A DNA stretch of 11,011 nt from an uncultured Selenomonadaceae bacterium (GTDB lineage Bacteria > Bacillota > Negativicutes > Selenomonadales > Selenomonadaceae): NCBI GenBank assembly GCA_905233965.1, contig CAJOFG010000031.1:3776-14786 (forward strand), read 5' to 3'. The notes under the pieces are model-generated. The model saw nothing but the letters and a program-made list of their open reading frames with translations, searched no databases and was not told where the DNA came from. Made by a program: the position numbers and the translations under genes. Below, piece after piece: positions 1 through 6,830 of the stretch; within the stretch, counting starts at the first letter, position 1, and every line of letters starts with the position of its first letter.

Positions 1-789
1 CGGATTCGGTTGAGGAATTGCGGACAGCAAACTTTTTGTATACGGGTGAATGGGATTGTCGAAAATTTCCTGCGCCGTTCCGGTTTCGACGAGGTAACCC
101 AAATGAAGTACGCCTATCCTGTCCGAAATATATTTTATCATGCTCAAATCGTGTGCAATGAAAAGGTAAGCGCAATTCGTTTCGGCTTGAATGTCCTTCA
201 TCAAATTCACGACTTGCGCCTGAATTGAAACGTCCAGCGCGGAAATACATTCGTCGGCGATAATCAATTTCGGATTCATCACAAGAGCGCGGGCAATTCC
301 CACACGTTGACGTTGACCGCCGGAAAATTGTTGCGGGTATCTGTCGGCGTGCGAAGGTGACAGCCCGACTTTTTTAAGCATTTCGTTTATAACTTCGTTC
401 AACTCGTTCGGGTTTTTGTAAAGTTTGCAAATTTCCGGTCCTTCGCCGATAATTTCGCGAACTTTTTTTCGCGGATTCAAACTCGACATCGGGTCTTGAA
501 AAATCATCTGCATATCTTTTCGCAACATTTTATTTGTTTCTTTGTCGAGCTTGCCGGAAATTTCTTTGCCGTTGAAAAAAATTTTTCCGTCGGTCGGATC
601 GTACAGCCGGATAATACTTCTGCCTATCGTCGTTTTCCCGGAACCGGATTCGCCGACAAGTCCGTAAGTTTCGCCCGGATAAATTTTAAAAGAAACGCCG
701 TTCACCGCCTTGACGGTAAAATTTCCGGACACTTCAAAATGTTGAACAAGGTTTTCGACTTTCAAAAGAGGGTCGGAATTTTTTTTCAT
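1..789 (-). CDS. oppF: Oligopeptide ABC transporter ATP-binding protein OppF (partial, C-terminus off the left edge)
   Basis: One of the two cytoplasmic ATPase subunits that power peptide import by an Opp/Dpp-type ABC transporter. The visible 263 codons are open to the window edge, so the C-terminus is missing; complete members are usually about 310-330 residues. Seen: Walker A GESGSGKT (46-53), Q-loop FQDPMSSLNP (97-106), signature FSGGQRQRV (155-163), Walker B LIIADE (175-180), D-loop SALD (183-186), switch His in AHD (H213), and the start of the Opp/Dpp C-terminal region (HPYTKSLLSAIPQP, about 248-261). The residue after the Walker B Glu is Cys181 where Pro is usual; I think this is tolerated variation. 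The ATG overlaps the oppD stop as ATGA (786-789), which implies translational coupling and a shared transcript. OppF rather than OppD is inferred from FSGGQRQRV, the MSSLNP Q-loop and gene order. The peptide specificity cannot be read from this subunit. Confidence 0.93.
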   Translation of the reverse strand, partial: MKKNSDPLLKVENLVQHFEVSGNFTVKAVNGVSFKIYPGETYGLVGESGSGKTTIGRSIIRLYDPTDGKIFFNGKEISGKLDKETNKMLRKDMQMIFQDPMSSLNPRKKVREIIGEGPEICKLYKNPNELNEVINEMLKKVGLSPSHADRYPQQFSGGQRQRVGIARALVMNPKLIIADECISALDVSIQAQVVNLMKDIQAETNCAYLFIAHDLSMIKYISDRIGVLHLGYLVETGTAQEIFDNPIHPYTKSLLSAIPQPNP

Positions 790-1850
790 TCGGACAAGTT
801 CGCCTCCTTCCGGGTTCTCTCCAATCGCGCTTTCAACTCCGGCGGCAATTCGACTTTCGGCGCGTCCGGGTGAAGTAACCAAGTTGCGGCTGAATGAGTT
901 TCGGAAATTTTGAACATCGGCGGCGAAACTTTTTCATCAATCTTCATCGCGAATTTGTTTCTCGCGGCGAACGCGTCACCTTCCGGTTCGTGCAAAAGAT
1001 TCGGAGGACTGCCCGGAATCGAATAAAGTCGTGCGTCGTCGGTGTTTAAGTCCGGCATGGAGGAGAGCAATCCCCAAGTGTACGGGTGGCGCGGGTCGTA
1101 AAAAATATCGTCGGCCGTTCCGCGTTCGATAATTTTTCCGGCGTACATCACGTTGATGAAGTCGGCAACTTTCGCGACGACTCCCAAATCGTGCGTTATG
1201 TAAATTACGGAAATTTCCATTTGCCGCTGAAGATTTTTTATCAGCTCCAAAATTTTTGCCTGAATGGTAACGTCCAAAGCCGTCGTCGGTTCGTCGCAGA
1301 TTAAAATTTTCGGCGAAGTCGCAAGTGCGCCGGCAATTACGACGCGTTGCCTCATGCCGCCGGAAAGTTGGTGAGGATAATTTTTTATCCGCTTTTCCGC
1401 ATCGTTTATTCCGACGGTTTTTAAAAGTTCGACGGCTTTATTCATCGCGTCCGACTTGGAAATTTTTTGGTGCAGTAACATTCCTTCGGCAATTTGTTTT
1501 CCGATTTGCATTGTCGGATCCAAACTCGTCATCGGATCTTGAAAAACCATTGAAATGTGTTTGCCGTTAAAATTTTTTCGCAAATCTTTTTTCGGCAGTT
1601 GAAGTAAATCGACGGATTGATTTTCAAAACGGTAAAAAATTTTTCCGGAATTTATCACGGCGTTTGAGTCCAAAAGTCCGGCGACGGCTTTCATCGTCAC
1701 GGATTTTCCCGAACCGGATTCGCCGACTATCGCAACGGTCGAGCCGCGCGGAATTTCCATGTCAACGCCGCGTATCGCGTGAATATTTCCGGCAGTCGTG
1801 CGGAAAGTTATATCCAAATTTTCGACGGAGAGAATTATTTTTTCGTCCAT
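786..1850 (-). CDS. oppD: Oligopeptide ABC transporter ATP-binding protein OppD
   Basis: Cytoplasmic ATPase partner of OppF in a peptide importer; 354 residues from the chosen start. Seen: Walker A GESGSGKS (43-50), Q-loop FQDPMTSLDP (103-112), signature LSGGMRQRV (162-170), Walker B ILICDE (182-187) followed by PTTALD, switch His in THD (H220), and the OppD/DppD C-terminal extension beginning IPGSPPNLL (278-286). The frame stays open 81 codons upstream to an ATG at 2093. I reject that start because the extension resembles no ABC domain, crosses the promoter region and overlaps the divergent gene. The ATG at 1850 has GGGAGG about 6 nt upstream and gives a normal N-terminus. The four Cys that bind a cluster in many DppD/OppD C-termini are Asp292, Asn298, Asp305 and Thr323 here; I recall this pattern from Firmicutes OppD/AmiE. 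The stop overlaps the oppF start. No permease or binding-protein gene is visible; they may lie beyond the left edge. Confidence 0.95.
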   Translation of the reverse strand: MDEKIILSVENLDITFRTTAGNIHAIRGVDMEIPRGSTVAIVGESGSGKSVTMKAVAGLLDSNAVINSGKIFYRFENQSVDLLQLPKKDLRKNFNGKHISMVFQDPMTSLDPTMQIGKQIAEGMLLHQKISKSDAMNKAVELLKTVGINDAEKRIKNYPHQLSGGMRQRVVIAGALATSPKILICDEPTTALDVTIQAKILELIKNLQRQMEISVIYITHDLGVVAKVADFINVMYAGKIIERGTADDIFYDPRHPYTWGLLSSMPDLNTDDARLYSIPGSPPNLLHEPEGDAFAARNKFAMKIDEKVSPPMFKISETHSAATWLLHPDAPKVELPPELKARLERTRKEANLSE

Positions 1851-1879
1851 TGAAACCTCCCGAAAAATAAGTCTTGTAA

Positions 1880-1900
1880 CCGGCAAATTATATTCGCCGG
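1880..1900. promoter_or_regulatory. Inverted repeat covering the opp -10 box (possible operator)
   Basis: A 21-bp near-palindrome with arms CCGGC and GCCGG at the ends. It extends inward to 8 matching positions of 9 on each side of a 3-bp centre. It contains the whole TATAAT of the opp promoter and the probable transcription start, the usual place for a repressor site. The symmetry is seen in the sequence; the operator role is inferred. Confidence 0.45.
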
Positions 1901-1915
1901 AAAAAATTTTTTCAA
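1887..1915 (-). promoter_or_regulatory. Sigma-70/A-type promoter of the oppDF operon
   Basis: On the minus strand the sequence reads TTGAAA (1910-1915), a 17-nt spacer, then a perfect TATAAT (1887-1892). Transcription would start near 1880, giving a leader of about 30 nt before the oppD ATG at 1850. The match to consensus (11 of 12 bases, ideal spacing) makes this the best promoter in the window on sequence alone. It is framed by two inverted repeats, listed separately. Confidence 0.75.
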
Positions 1916-1932
1916 CCCGGAACGATTCCCGG
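1916..1932. promoter_or_regulatory. Inverted repeat next to the opp -35 box (possible operator)
   Basis: The sequence reads CCCGGAA, CGA, TTCCCGG: two 7-bp arms pairing at 6 of 7 positions around a 3-bp centre. It abuts the upstream edge of the opp -35 hexamer. Its centre is about 34 bp from the centre of the repeat on the -10 box, close to three helical turns, so two dimers could sit on nearly the same face. The role is inferred. Confidence 0.35.
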
Positions 1933-1966
1933 AAAAATTTTCTTTCATTTAAAATTTTCTGCAAAT

Positions 1967-1996
1967 TTAAGAGGAAATTTTTTTGACGGGTAGAAT
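1967..1996 (+). promoter_or_regulatory. Candidate promoter for the hexose-phosphate gene run
   Basis: TAGAAT (1991-1996) matches the -10 consensus at 5 of 6 bases. TTAAGA (1967-1972) matches the -35 at 4 of 6, with an 18-nt spacer. A TTGACG at 1983-1988 is a better -35 but has no acceptable -10 at 16-18 nt. A start near 2003 would give a leader of about 50 nt before the ATG at 2056. This is only a moderate match. Confidence 0.35.
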
Positions 1997-2055
1997 AAAA
2001 AAATATTCGTTTCGTGACTTTGAAAAAATTTTTTTTTGCGGGAGAGTGTTTAAGC

Positions 2056-3420
2056 ATGGCGATTGATACTTCGGGTTTCGGTTCGTATGACATTCGCGGA
2101 ATTTATCCGGAAACAATCAATCAGGAAATTGCGTATCGTGTCGGCAGAGTTTTTCCCGAACTTTTCGGCGCGAAAAAAATTGCCGTCGGTCGCGATATAA
2201 GACTTTCCGGTCCGACAATTTTTGATGCGCTCTCACGCGGTTTGACGGAATCCGGTTGTGATGTTTACGACATCGGGCAATGCGGAACGGAGATGATTTA
2301 TTTCACCGTCGGCGAAAAAAATTTTGACGGCGGGATTATGATAACCGCTTCGCACAATCCGAAAGAGTACAACGGAATGAAATTCGTAAAATCCGAATCG
2401 CGTCCCATTTCGCCGAAAACCGGACTTCTGGAAATTAAAGCGCGAATCGAGGACGAAAGTCGCGATTGGTCATTCAAAAAAGCAACCGGCACAGTTTATC
2501 GAATCGACATTCTTCATGACTACATAAAAAAAATTTTGTCCTATGTCAACGTCGAAAATTTGAAACCGTTGAAAGTCGTGATAAATACCGGGAACGGTTC
2601 AGCCGGTCCGGTGATAAACGAGATTGAAAAATTTTTGCCGTTCGAGATTATCAAAATTCACAACAACGCGAACGGTTTTTTTCCGAACGGCGTACCCAAT
2701 CCGCTTTTGCAGGACGCACGTCATGAAACTTCCGACGCGATAAAAAAATTCGGCGCGGATTGCGGCGTTGCGTTCGACGGAGATTTTGATCGCTGTTTCC
2801 TCTTCGACGAGAAAGGCGACTTCATCGAAGGTTATTACATGGTCGGTTTCCTCGCCGAAGCTTTCCTGCAAAAAAATCGGGGCGAAAAAATTATTTACGA
2901 ACCCCGCGCAATTTGGAACACGATTGAAATTACAGAAAATCTCGGCGGCACTCCGGTTATGTGTCGCTCCGGTCATTCCTATATCAAAGACATGATGCGG
3001 GAGGAAAATGCGATTTACGGCGGCGAAATGTCCGCGCACCACTACTTCAGAGATTTTTACTGCTGCGACAGCGGAATGATTCCCTGGCTTTTGATTTTGG
3101 AGTTGCTCGGAAATTCCGGGAAAAAACTTTCCGAACTTTTGGAAGAGCGTATCGCAAAATATCCGGTGTCCGGCGAAATTAACACGAAAGTTTCCGGCAC
3201 AGACAAGGTTAAAGAAATTATTTCGCGGATTGAAAAAATTTACGGCGGCTCCGGCGAAGTTTCAAAAATCGACGGCTTGAGTATCGACTTTCCGAATTGG
3301 CGTTTCAATCTTCGCGGATCGAACACCGAACCTTTTATCCGGCTGAACGTCGAAGCGCGCGGAGATAAAAAGTTGATGGAAACGAAACGCGACGAGTTAC
3401 TGAAAATTATTCGCGAATAA
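2056..3420 (+). CDS. manB: Phosphomannomutase/phosphoglucomutase (PMM/PGM, AlgC/ManB type)
   Basis: Interconverts mannose-6-P with mannose-1-P, and usually glucose-6-P with glucose-1-P, through an enzyme phosphoserine; cytoplasmic. It feeds GDP-mannose, UDP-glucose and surface polysaccharide synthesis. The 454 residues are the family's usual length. Seen: phosphoserine loop TASHNP with Ser99, Mg-binding DGDFDR (241-246), sugar-specificity loop GEMSAHH (323-329), and phosphate-binding RGSNTEP (420-426). The GEMS-(A/G)-H loop is the mark of the dual-specificity PMM/PGM group rather than glucosamine mutase (GlmM). An in-frame ATG at 2014 would add 14 residues; I chose 2056 because GGAGAG lies 9 nt upstream and the family N-terminus (FGSYDIRGIYPE) then follows directly. 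It is the first gene of a run with pgm (71 nt downstream) and pgi, and is divergent from oppD. The symbol is by family; preference for mannose or glucose is not decided by sequence. Confidence 0.92.
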   Translation: MAIDTSGFGSYDIRGIYPETINQEIAYRVGRVFPELFGAKKIAVGRDIRLSGPTIFDALSRGLTESGCDVYDIGQCGTEMIYFTVGEKNFDGGIMITASHNPKEYNGMKFVKSESRPISPKTGLLEIKARIEDESRDWSFKKATGTVYRIDILHDYIKKILSYVNVENLKPLKVVINTGNGSAGPVINEIEKFLPFEIIKIHNNANGFFPNGVPNPLLQDARHETSDAIKKFGADCGVAFDGDFDRCFLFDEKGDFIEGYYMVGFLAEAFLQKNRGEKIIYEPRAIWNTIEITENLGGTPVMCRSGHSYIKDMMREENAIYGGEMSAHHYFRDFYCCDSGMIPWLLILELLGNSGKKLSELLEERIAKYPVSGEINTKVSGTDKVKEIISRIEKIYGGSGEVSKIDGLSIDFPNWRFNLRGSNTEPFIRLNVEARGDKKLMETKRDELLKIIRE

Positions 3421-3435
3421 AAATTTTGCAAATGT

Positions 3436-3454
3436 CGCTCACTTCGTTTGAGCG
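3436..3454 (+). other. Intercistronic stem-loop between manB and pgm
   Basis: CGCTCA (3436-3441) and TGAGCG (3449-3454) form a perfect 6-bp stem with a 7-nt loop, CTTCGTT. No T-run follows, so it is not a normal intrinsic terminator. It could be an RNA processing or stability element between the first and second genes, or chance. It ends 37 nt before the pgm start. Confidence 0.4.
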
Positions 3455-3491
3455 TAAGTAATAGAATTTCAAAACAAGAGGAGGATTTTTC

Positions 3492-5108
3492 ATGAAGAGC
3501 AAAAATGTTGTCAACCTTCCGTCTTTGATCAGTGATTATTACACTCTCAAACCGGATCCGGAGAACAAAACGCAGGGTGTCGCATTCGGTACTTCCGGTC
3601 ACAGAGGCAGCTCGAAACTTCACAGCTTTAACGAACAACATATCCTTGCAATAGCGCAGGCGGTTTACGAATATCGCACTGCCGAAAAAATTCAAGGTCC
3701 GCTCTACATCGGCGCGGATACTCACGCATTGTCCGAACCGGCTCTCCGCTCCTGCGTGGAAGTTTTGGCGGCAAACGGTGTCGAAATTGTTCTGCAGGAA
3801 GATTTTAAACCCGTTCCCACGCCGGTTGTTTCGCGCATTATCCTCGCTCACAACTACGAGCGCAAAGAGGCAAAACAGGCCGACGGAATAGTTATAACTC
3901 CGTCCCATAATCCGCCCACCGACGGCGGCATCAAATACGACCCGACGACCGGCGGACCCGCAAGCGCGGAAACGACGAAGATAATTCAAAATCGCGCAAA
4001 CGAAATTATCGCTCAAGGTGTCGATAAAGTCGTTAAACGTGTTCCCTTTGAACGCGCCGTAAAAATGGATAACGTCCACTTCATGGATTACATGAAACCT
4101 TACGTCGAAGCACTTTCAAGAGTCATCGACATGGACGCGGTAATAAATTCCGGCTTGAACGTCGGCGCAGATCCTCTCGGCGGCTCCGGAATTTTCTACT
4201 GGGATTTGATTAACGAAGTTTACAAAATCAAAAAACCGATTAACGTAGTCAACCCGAACATCGATTACACCTTCTCGTTCATGCCGCCCGACCATGACGG
4301 GAAAATTCGTATGGACTGCTCCTCTCCGTTTGCAATGGCAAATTTGATTGCGTTGAAAGACAAATACGACATCGCTTTCGGAAACGATACGGATTATGAC
4401 CGTCACGGCATCGTTACTCCGCAGGGCTTGATGAATCCGAATCATTATCTTGCCGTCGCGATTAAATATCTCTTCACCAACCGCGAAGGCTGGAGTAAAG
4501 ACGCAATGATAGGCAAAACTTTGGTTTCAAGTTCGCTTATCGACAAAGTTGCCGGCGACATAGGACGCAAACTCTGTGAAGTTCCGGTCGGTTTCAAATG
4601 GTTCGTTGACGGTCTGTTTGACGGCTCGATGGGATTCGGCGGCGAAGAATCTGCGGGAGCATCTTTCCTTTGCAAAGACGCAAGCGTTTGGACGACCGAT
4701 AAAGACGGCATCATCATGGATTTGCTCGCCGTCGAAATTACCGCAAAGACCGGCAAAAATCCGTCCGAACATCATAAAGAGCTTACCGACAAATTCGGCA
4801 CGTTCTACTATGCGCGCAAAGATACTCCGGCGACTCCGGAACAGAAAGCCGCGCTCGGAAAACTTTCTCCGGAAAATCTCAAAGCCGACACTCTCGCCGG
4901 CAACCCCATTACCGGAAAATTCACGAAGGCTCCGGGCAACGGCGCATCAATCGGCGGCTTGAAAGTCGTCACCGATAAAGGCTGGTTCGCGGCGCGTCCG
5001 TCCGGCACGGAAGATATGTGCAAAGTTTACGCGGAAAGTTTCGTAAGCGAAGACCACCTCAAACAAATTCAAAAAGAGGCTCAGGACATCGTTGCGTCCG
5101 TCGTCTGA
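3492..5108 (+). CDS. pgm: Phosphoglucomutase (alpha-D-glucose-1,6-bisphosphate-dependent, E. coli Pgm type)
   Basis: Interconverts glucose-1-P and glucose-6-P in the cytoplasm, linking glycolysis to glycogen and UDP-glucose. At 538 residues it is close to E. coli Pgm (about 546) and belongs to a different subgroup from the PMM/PGM encoded just upstream. Seen: N-terminal [10 protein letters not shown] (32-41), phosphoserine loop TPSHNPP with Ser138 (136-142), Mg-binding DTDYDRHG (299-306), sugar-binding loop GGEESAG (383-389) and C-terminal phosphate loop RPSGTED (502-508). All expected catalytic elements are present. The ATG at 3492 is preceded by AGAGGAGGA with 6-7 nt spacing. It sits 71 nt after manB and 37 nt before pgi, in one direction, so the three genes probably share a transcript. 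Specificity for glucose phosphates is known for this group; here it is inferred from the motifs. Confidence 0.95.
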   Translation: MKSKNVVNLPSLISDYYTLKPDPENKTQGVAFGTSGHRGSSKLHSFNEQHILAIAQAVYEYRTAEKIQGPLYIGADTHALSEPALRSCVEVLAANGVEIVLQEDFKPVPTPVVSRIILAHNYERKEAKQADGIVITPSHNPPTDGGIKYDPTTGGPASAETTKIIQNRANEIIAQGVDKVVKRVPFERAVKMDNVHFMDYMKPYVEALSRVIDMDAVINSGLNVGADPLGGSGIFYWDLINEVYKIKKPINVVNPNIDYTFSFMPPDHDGKIRMDCSSPFAMANLIALKDKYDIAFGNDTDYDRHGIVTPQGLMNPNHYLAVAIKYLFTNREGWSKDAMIGKTLVSSSLIDKVAGDIGRKLCEVPVGFKWFVDGLFDGSMGFGGEESAGASFLCKDASVWTTDKDGIIMDLLAVEITAKTGKNPSEHHKELTDKFGTFYYARKDTPATPEQKAALGKLSPENLKADTLAGNPITGKFTKAPGNGASIGGLKVVTDKGWFAARPSGTEDMCKVYAESFVSEDHLKQIQKEAQDIVASVV

Positions 5109-5145
5109 CAAAAAAATTTTCGCGAACAAGAAAGGGGATTTTAAT

Positions 5146-6618
5146 ATGGCATTGACCTTGCAATCGGGATTCAGTTTCGACTATGACAATCTTTTCGGCG
5201 AAGGCAAAGTTACTCAAGCCGACCTCGATTTTTACAAGGAAGATTTGAAAAAAGCGCATGAAGCAATGAAAGTTATGCGTGAGAGCGGATTTATCAAAGC
5301 GCACCTTTCCAAAGACGGCGCACCGGAAAAAGTTTACTTCTCCAAACTTCCGTACATCACGGAGGAGAACGGCAAACTCAATCTCAATTCGCCGGACAGC
5401 ATTAAAAAACTTCACGACTTCACCGAACATCTTCGCAACAATGTTGACGCTGTCGTTTCGCTCGGTATCGGCGGATCTTTTCTCGGCAACAAAGTTTTGT
5501 TCGACGTTTTCTGCGGCGAATTTTGGAATACTTGGACGAAGGAAAAACGCAAAGGACTTCCGAAAGTTTACTTCAGCGGACAGAATATCGATCCGCGCCG
5601 CACGGGCGACATCATCAACCATTTGAAAGCGATGGCCGAAGTCACGAAATCCCACGAAGGCAGAAAATATAAAGTTTGTCTGATTTGCATTTCAAAATCC
5701 GGCGGCACTCTCGACACCATGAGCAATTTCATGGTCATGTACGACGAATTTATGAAATACGATGACATTGACGTTGAAGTCGTCGCGGTCACCGATCCGA
5801 ACATGGAAAAGAAAACTTTGTTGAAACAGCTTGCCTGTGACATGAACTGGCCGACCTTTGCGGTTCCGGACGGAGTCGGCGGACGTTTCACCGTTTTCTG
5901 CGAAGTAGGTTTGTCCACCGCTGCGGTTATCGGAATGGACATTGAAAAATTCCTCGAAGGCGCAAAACACATGGACGAAGCTTGCCAAAACGATGACATT
6001 TGGCAGAATCCGGCAATGCTCAACGCGGCATTGAAATTTGCGGCGGCGCAAAAACACGGTCGCAATATCGAAGTCATGATGCCCTACGGCGATTATTTGA
6101 AATCTCTTTCCGAATGGTACATTCAACTTCTCGCCGAATCTCTCGGAAAACAATTCGACAAAGACGGCAAGGAAGTTTGCTACGGACGTACCCCGCTGGT
6201 CGCTGTCGGCACAACCGATATGCATTCGCAAACTCAGCAACATCAGGAAGGTGCGCTTGATAAAGTCGTTCAATTCATCAAAGTTGCGAATTGGAAAAAC
6301 GATTTGACAATCCCGAACGTGTTCCCGAATTACGAAAGACTTGCCGGCATTTCCGGCGTGACGATGGGTGAGGCTCTGGAAGTTGCGCGTCAATCCAACT
6401 CGGACGCTCTGAAATCGAACAAACGTTTCAATGCCTGTTTCACTCTCCCGGAATTGAACGAATACCATCTCGGCGAACTGCTTTACCTCTTGGCAATGTC
6501 GGTTGCTTACGAAGGTGAACTTGCAAACGTCGATGCATTCAATCAGCCGGGCGTTGAAGCTTACAAGAGAATCATGGGACCGAAACTCAGCGAATTGAGA
6601 AAATCCAAAGGTCTTTAA
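5146..6618 (+). CDS. pgi: Glucose-6-phosphate isomerase
   Basis: Interconverts glucose-6-P and fructose-6-P in glycolysis and gluconeogenesis; cytoplasmic. The 490 residues exceed the roughly 450 of the Bacillus enzyme but fit the family. Two SIS-type sugar-isomerase lobes are visible: LGIGGSFLGNK (106-116), then ISKSGGT (182-188, the phosphate-binding loop), DGVGGRF (242-248), QLLAESLGK (327-335) with the probable catalytic Glu331, TTDMHSQTQQHQEG (356-369) with the probable catalytic His366, and QPGVEAYK (467-474) with the usual active-site Lys474. The frame is open back to an ATG at 5092 inside the pgm end. I chose 5146 because AAAGGGG lies 8 nt upstream and the extra 18 residues look like untranslated spacer. 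The C-terminal KSKGL is the first unit of a 15-bp tandem repeat. It completes a set with the two mutases, so F6P, G6P and G1P can be interconverted by one gene cluster. Confidence 0.95.
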   Translation: MALTLQSGFSFDYDNLFGEGKVTQADLDFYKEDLKKAHEAMKVMRESGFIKAHLSKDGAPEKVYFSKLPYITEENGKLNLNSPDSIKKLHDFTEHLRNNVDAVVSLGIGGSFLGNKVLFDVFCGEFWNTWTKEKRKGLPKVYFSGQNIDPRRTGDIINHLKAMAEVTKSHEGRKYKVCLICISKSGGTLDTMSNFMVMYDEFMKYDDIDVEVVAVTDPNMEKKTLLKQLACDMNWPTFAVPDGVGGRFTVFCEVGLSTAAVIGMDIEKFLEGAKHMDEACQNDDIWQNPAMLNAALKFAAAQKHGRNIEVMMPYGDYLKSLSEWYIQLLAESLGKQFDKDGKEVCYGRTPLVAVGTTDMHSQTQQHQEGALDKVVQFIKVANWKNDLTIPNVFPNYERLAGISGVTMGEALEVARQSNSDALKSNKRFNACFTLPELNEYHLGELLYLLAMSVAYEGELANVDAFNQPGVEAYKRIMGPKLSELRKSKGL

Positions 6619-6647
6619 TCCAAAAGTTTTTAATCCAAAAGTTTTTA
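6601..6647 (+). repeat. Three-unit 15-bp tandem repeat across the pgi stop codon
   Basis: Units at 6601-6615 (aaatccaaaggtctt), 6616-6630 and 6631-6645 (both taatccaaaagtttt). The last two are identical and the first differs at three positions. The first unit encodes the last five Pgi residues, KSKGL; the second begins with the TAA stop. It looks like local duplication of the 3' end of the gene. Because the unit is a multiple of 3, each unit begins with an in-frame stop or its AAA counterpart. Confidence 0.85.
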
Positions 6648-6678
6648 GGGCGTGCGTTCGTCTTTACCAACACACCCC
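6648..6678 (+). other. Stem-loop downstream of pgi
   Basis: GGG, GTG and GTT segments at 6648-6658 can pair with AAC, CAC and CCC segments at 6669-6678. This gives about 9-10 pairs with one bulged C (6651), one C-A mismatch and a 10-nt loop. No T-run follows, so it is not a clear terminator; it may protect the 3' end of the pgi message. Eye-folded only. Confidence 0.3.
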
Positions 6679-6717
6679 GGCGAAGAAAATTTGAAATTTG
6701 AATAAAAAATTTCTCCG

Positions 6718-6734
6718 CAACTTTTGAAAAGTTG
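6718..6734. repeat. 17-bp perfect palindrome CAACTTTT-G-AAAAGTTG
   Basis: Eight-base arms flank a single central G, lying in the convergent spacer 44 nt upstream of the terminator hairpin. As RNA the loop must open within the T/A part, leaving a weak stem. It may be a small protein site or chance in AT-rich DNA. Confidence 0.4.
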
Positions 6735-6766
6735 ACAAACAAAAGGCTCTCGATTGAGTTTTACGC

Positions 6767-6812
6767 AAAAAAAAATTCTCCGATGAAAAAAATTTTCGTC
6801 GGAGTTTTTTTT
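6767..6812. terminator. Bidirectional intrinsic terminator between pgi and the sugar-binding lipoprotein gene
   Basis: A 12-bp stem (6778-6789 with 6793-6804, one G-T wobble, 3-nt loop) begins CTCCGA and ends TCGGAG. T8 follows on the plus strand (6805-6812). On the other side lies an A-run (6767-6775) that is the T-run for minus-strand transcripts. It starts about 27 nt after the stop of the minus-strand lipoprotein gene and 159 nt after pgi, so it can end both convergent units. Confidence 0.88.
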
Positions 6813-6830
6813 ATTCAAGTCGCAAAAAAT

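Noticed and set aside
175..260. Cys181 after the Walker B Glu of OppF as a possible loss of function
   Set aside because: The catalytic Glu and all other ATPase motifs are intact, and this position is variable in some OppF proteins as I recall.
1901..2038. AAAATTTT-type A-tract/T-tract junctions as a specific binding motif
   Set aside because: They occur throughout the window, inside genes as Lys-Ile-Phe codons and in spacers, so they reflect composition; intrinsic bending at promoters is possible but not specific.
1851..2093. 81-codon N-terminal extension of oppD to an ATG at 2093
   Set aside because: It crosses the opp promoter and the divergent gene start, has no ABC-type sequence, and the ATG at 1850 has an excellent ribosome binding site.
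3240..4079. 279-codon minus-strand open frame opposite manB and pgm
   Set aside because: It spans the ends of two well-supported plus-strand genes, has no family motif, and looks like a by-product of their codon use.
5692..6468. 258-codon minus-strand open frame inside pgi
   Set aside because: It lies wholly inside a clear pgi gene, has low-complexity Phe/Val/Arg-rich content and no recognisable domain.
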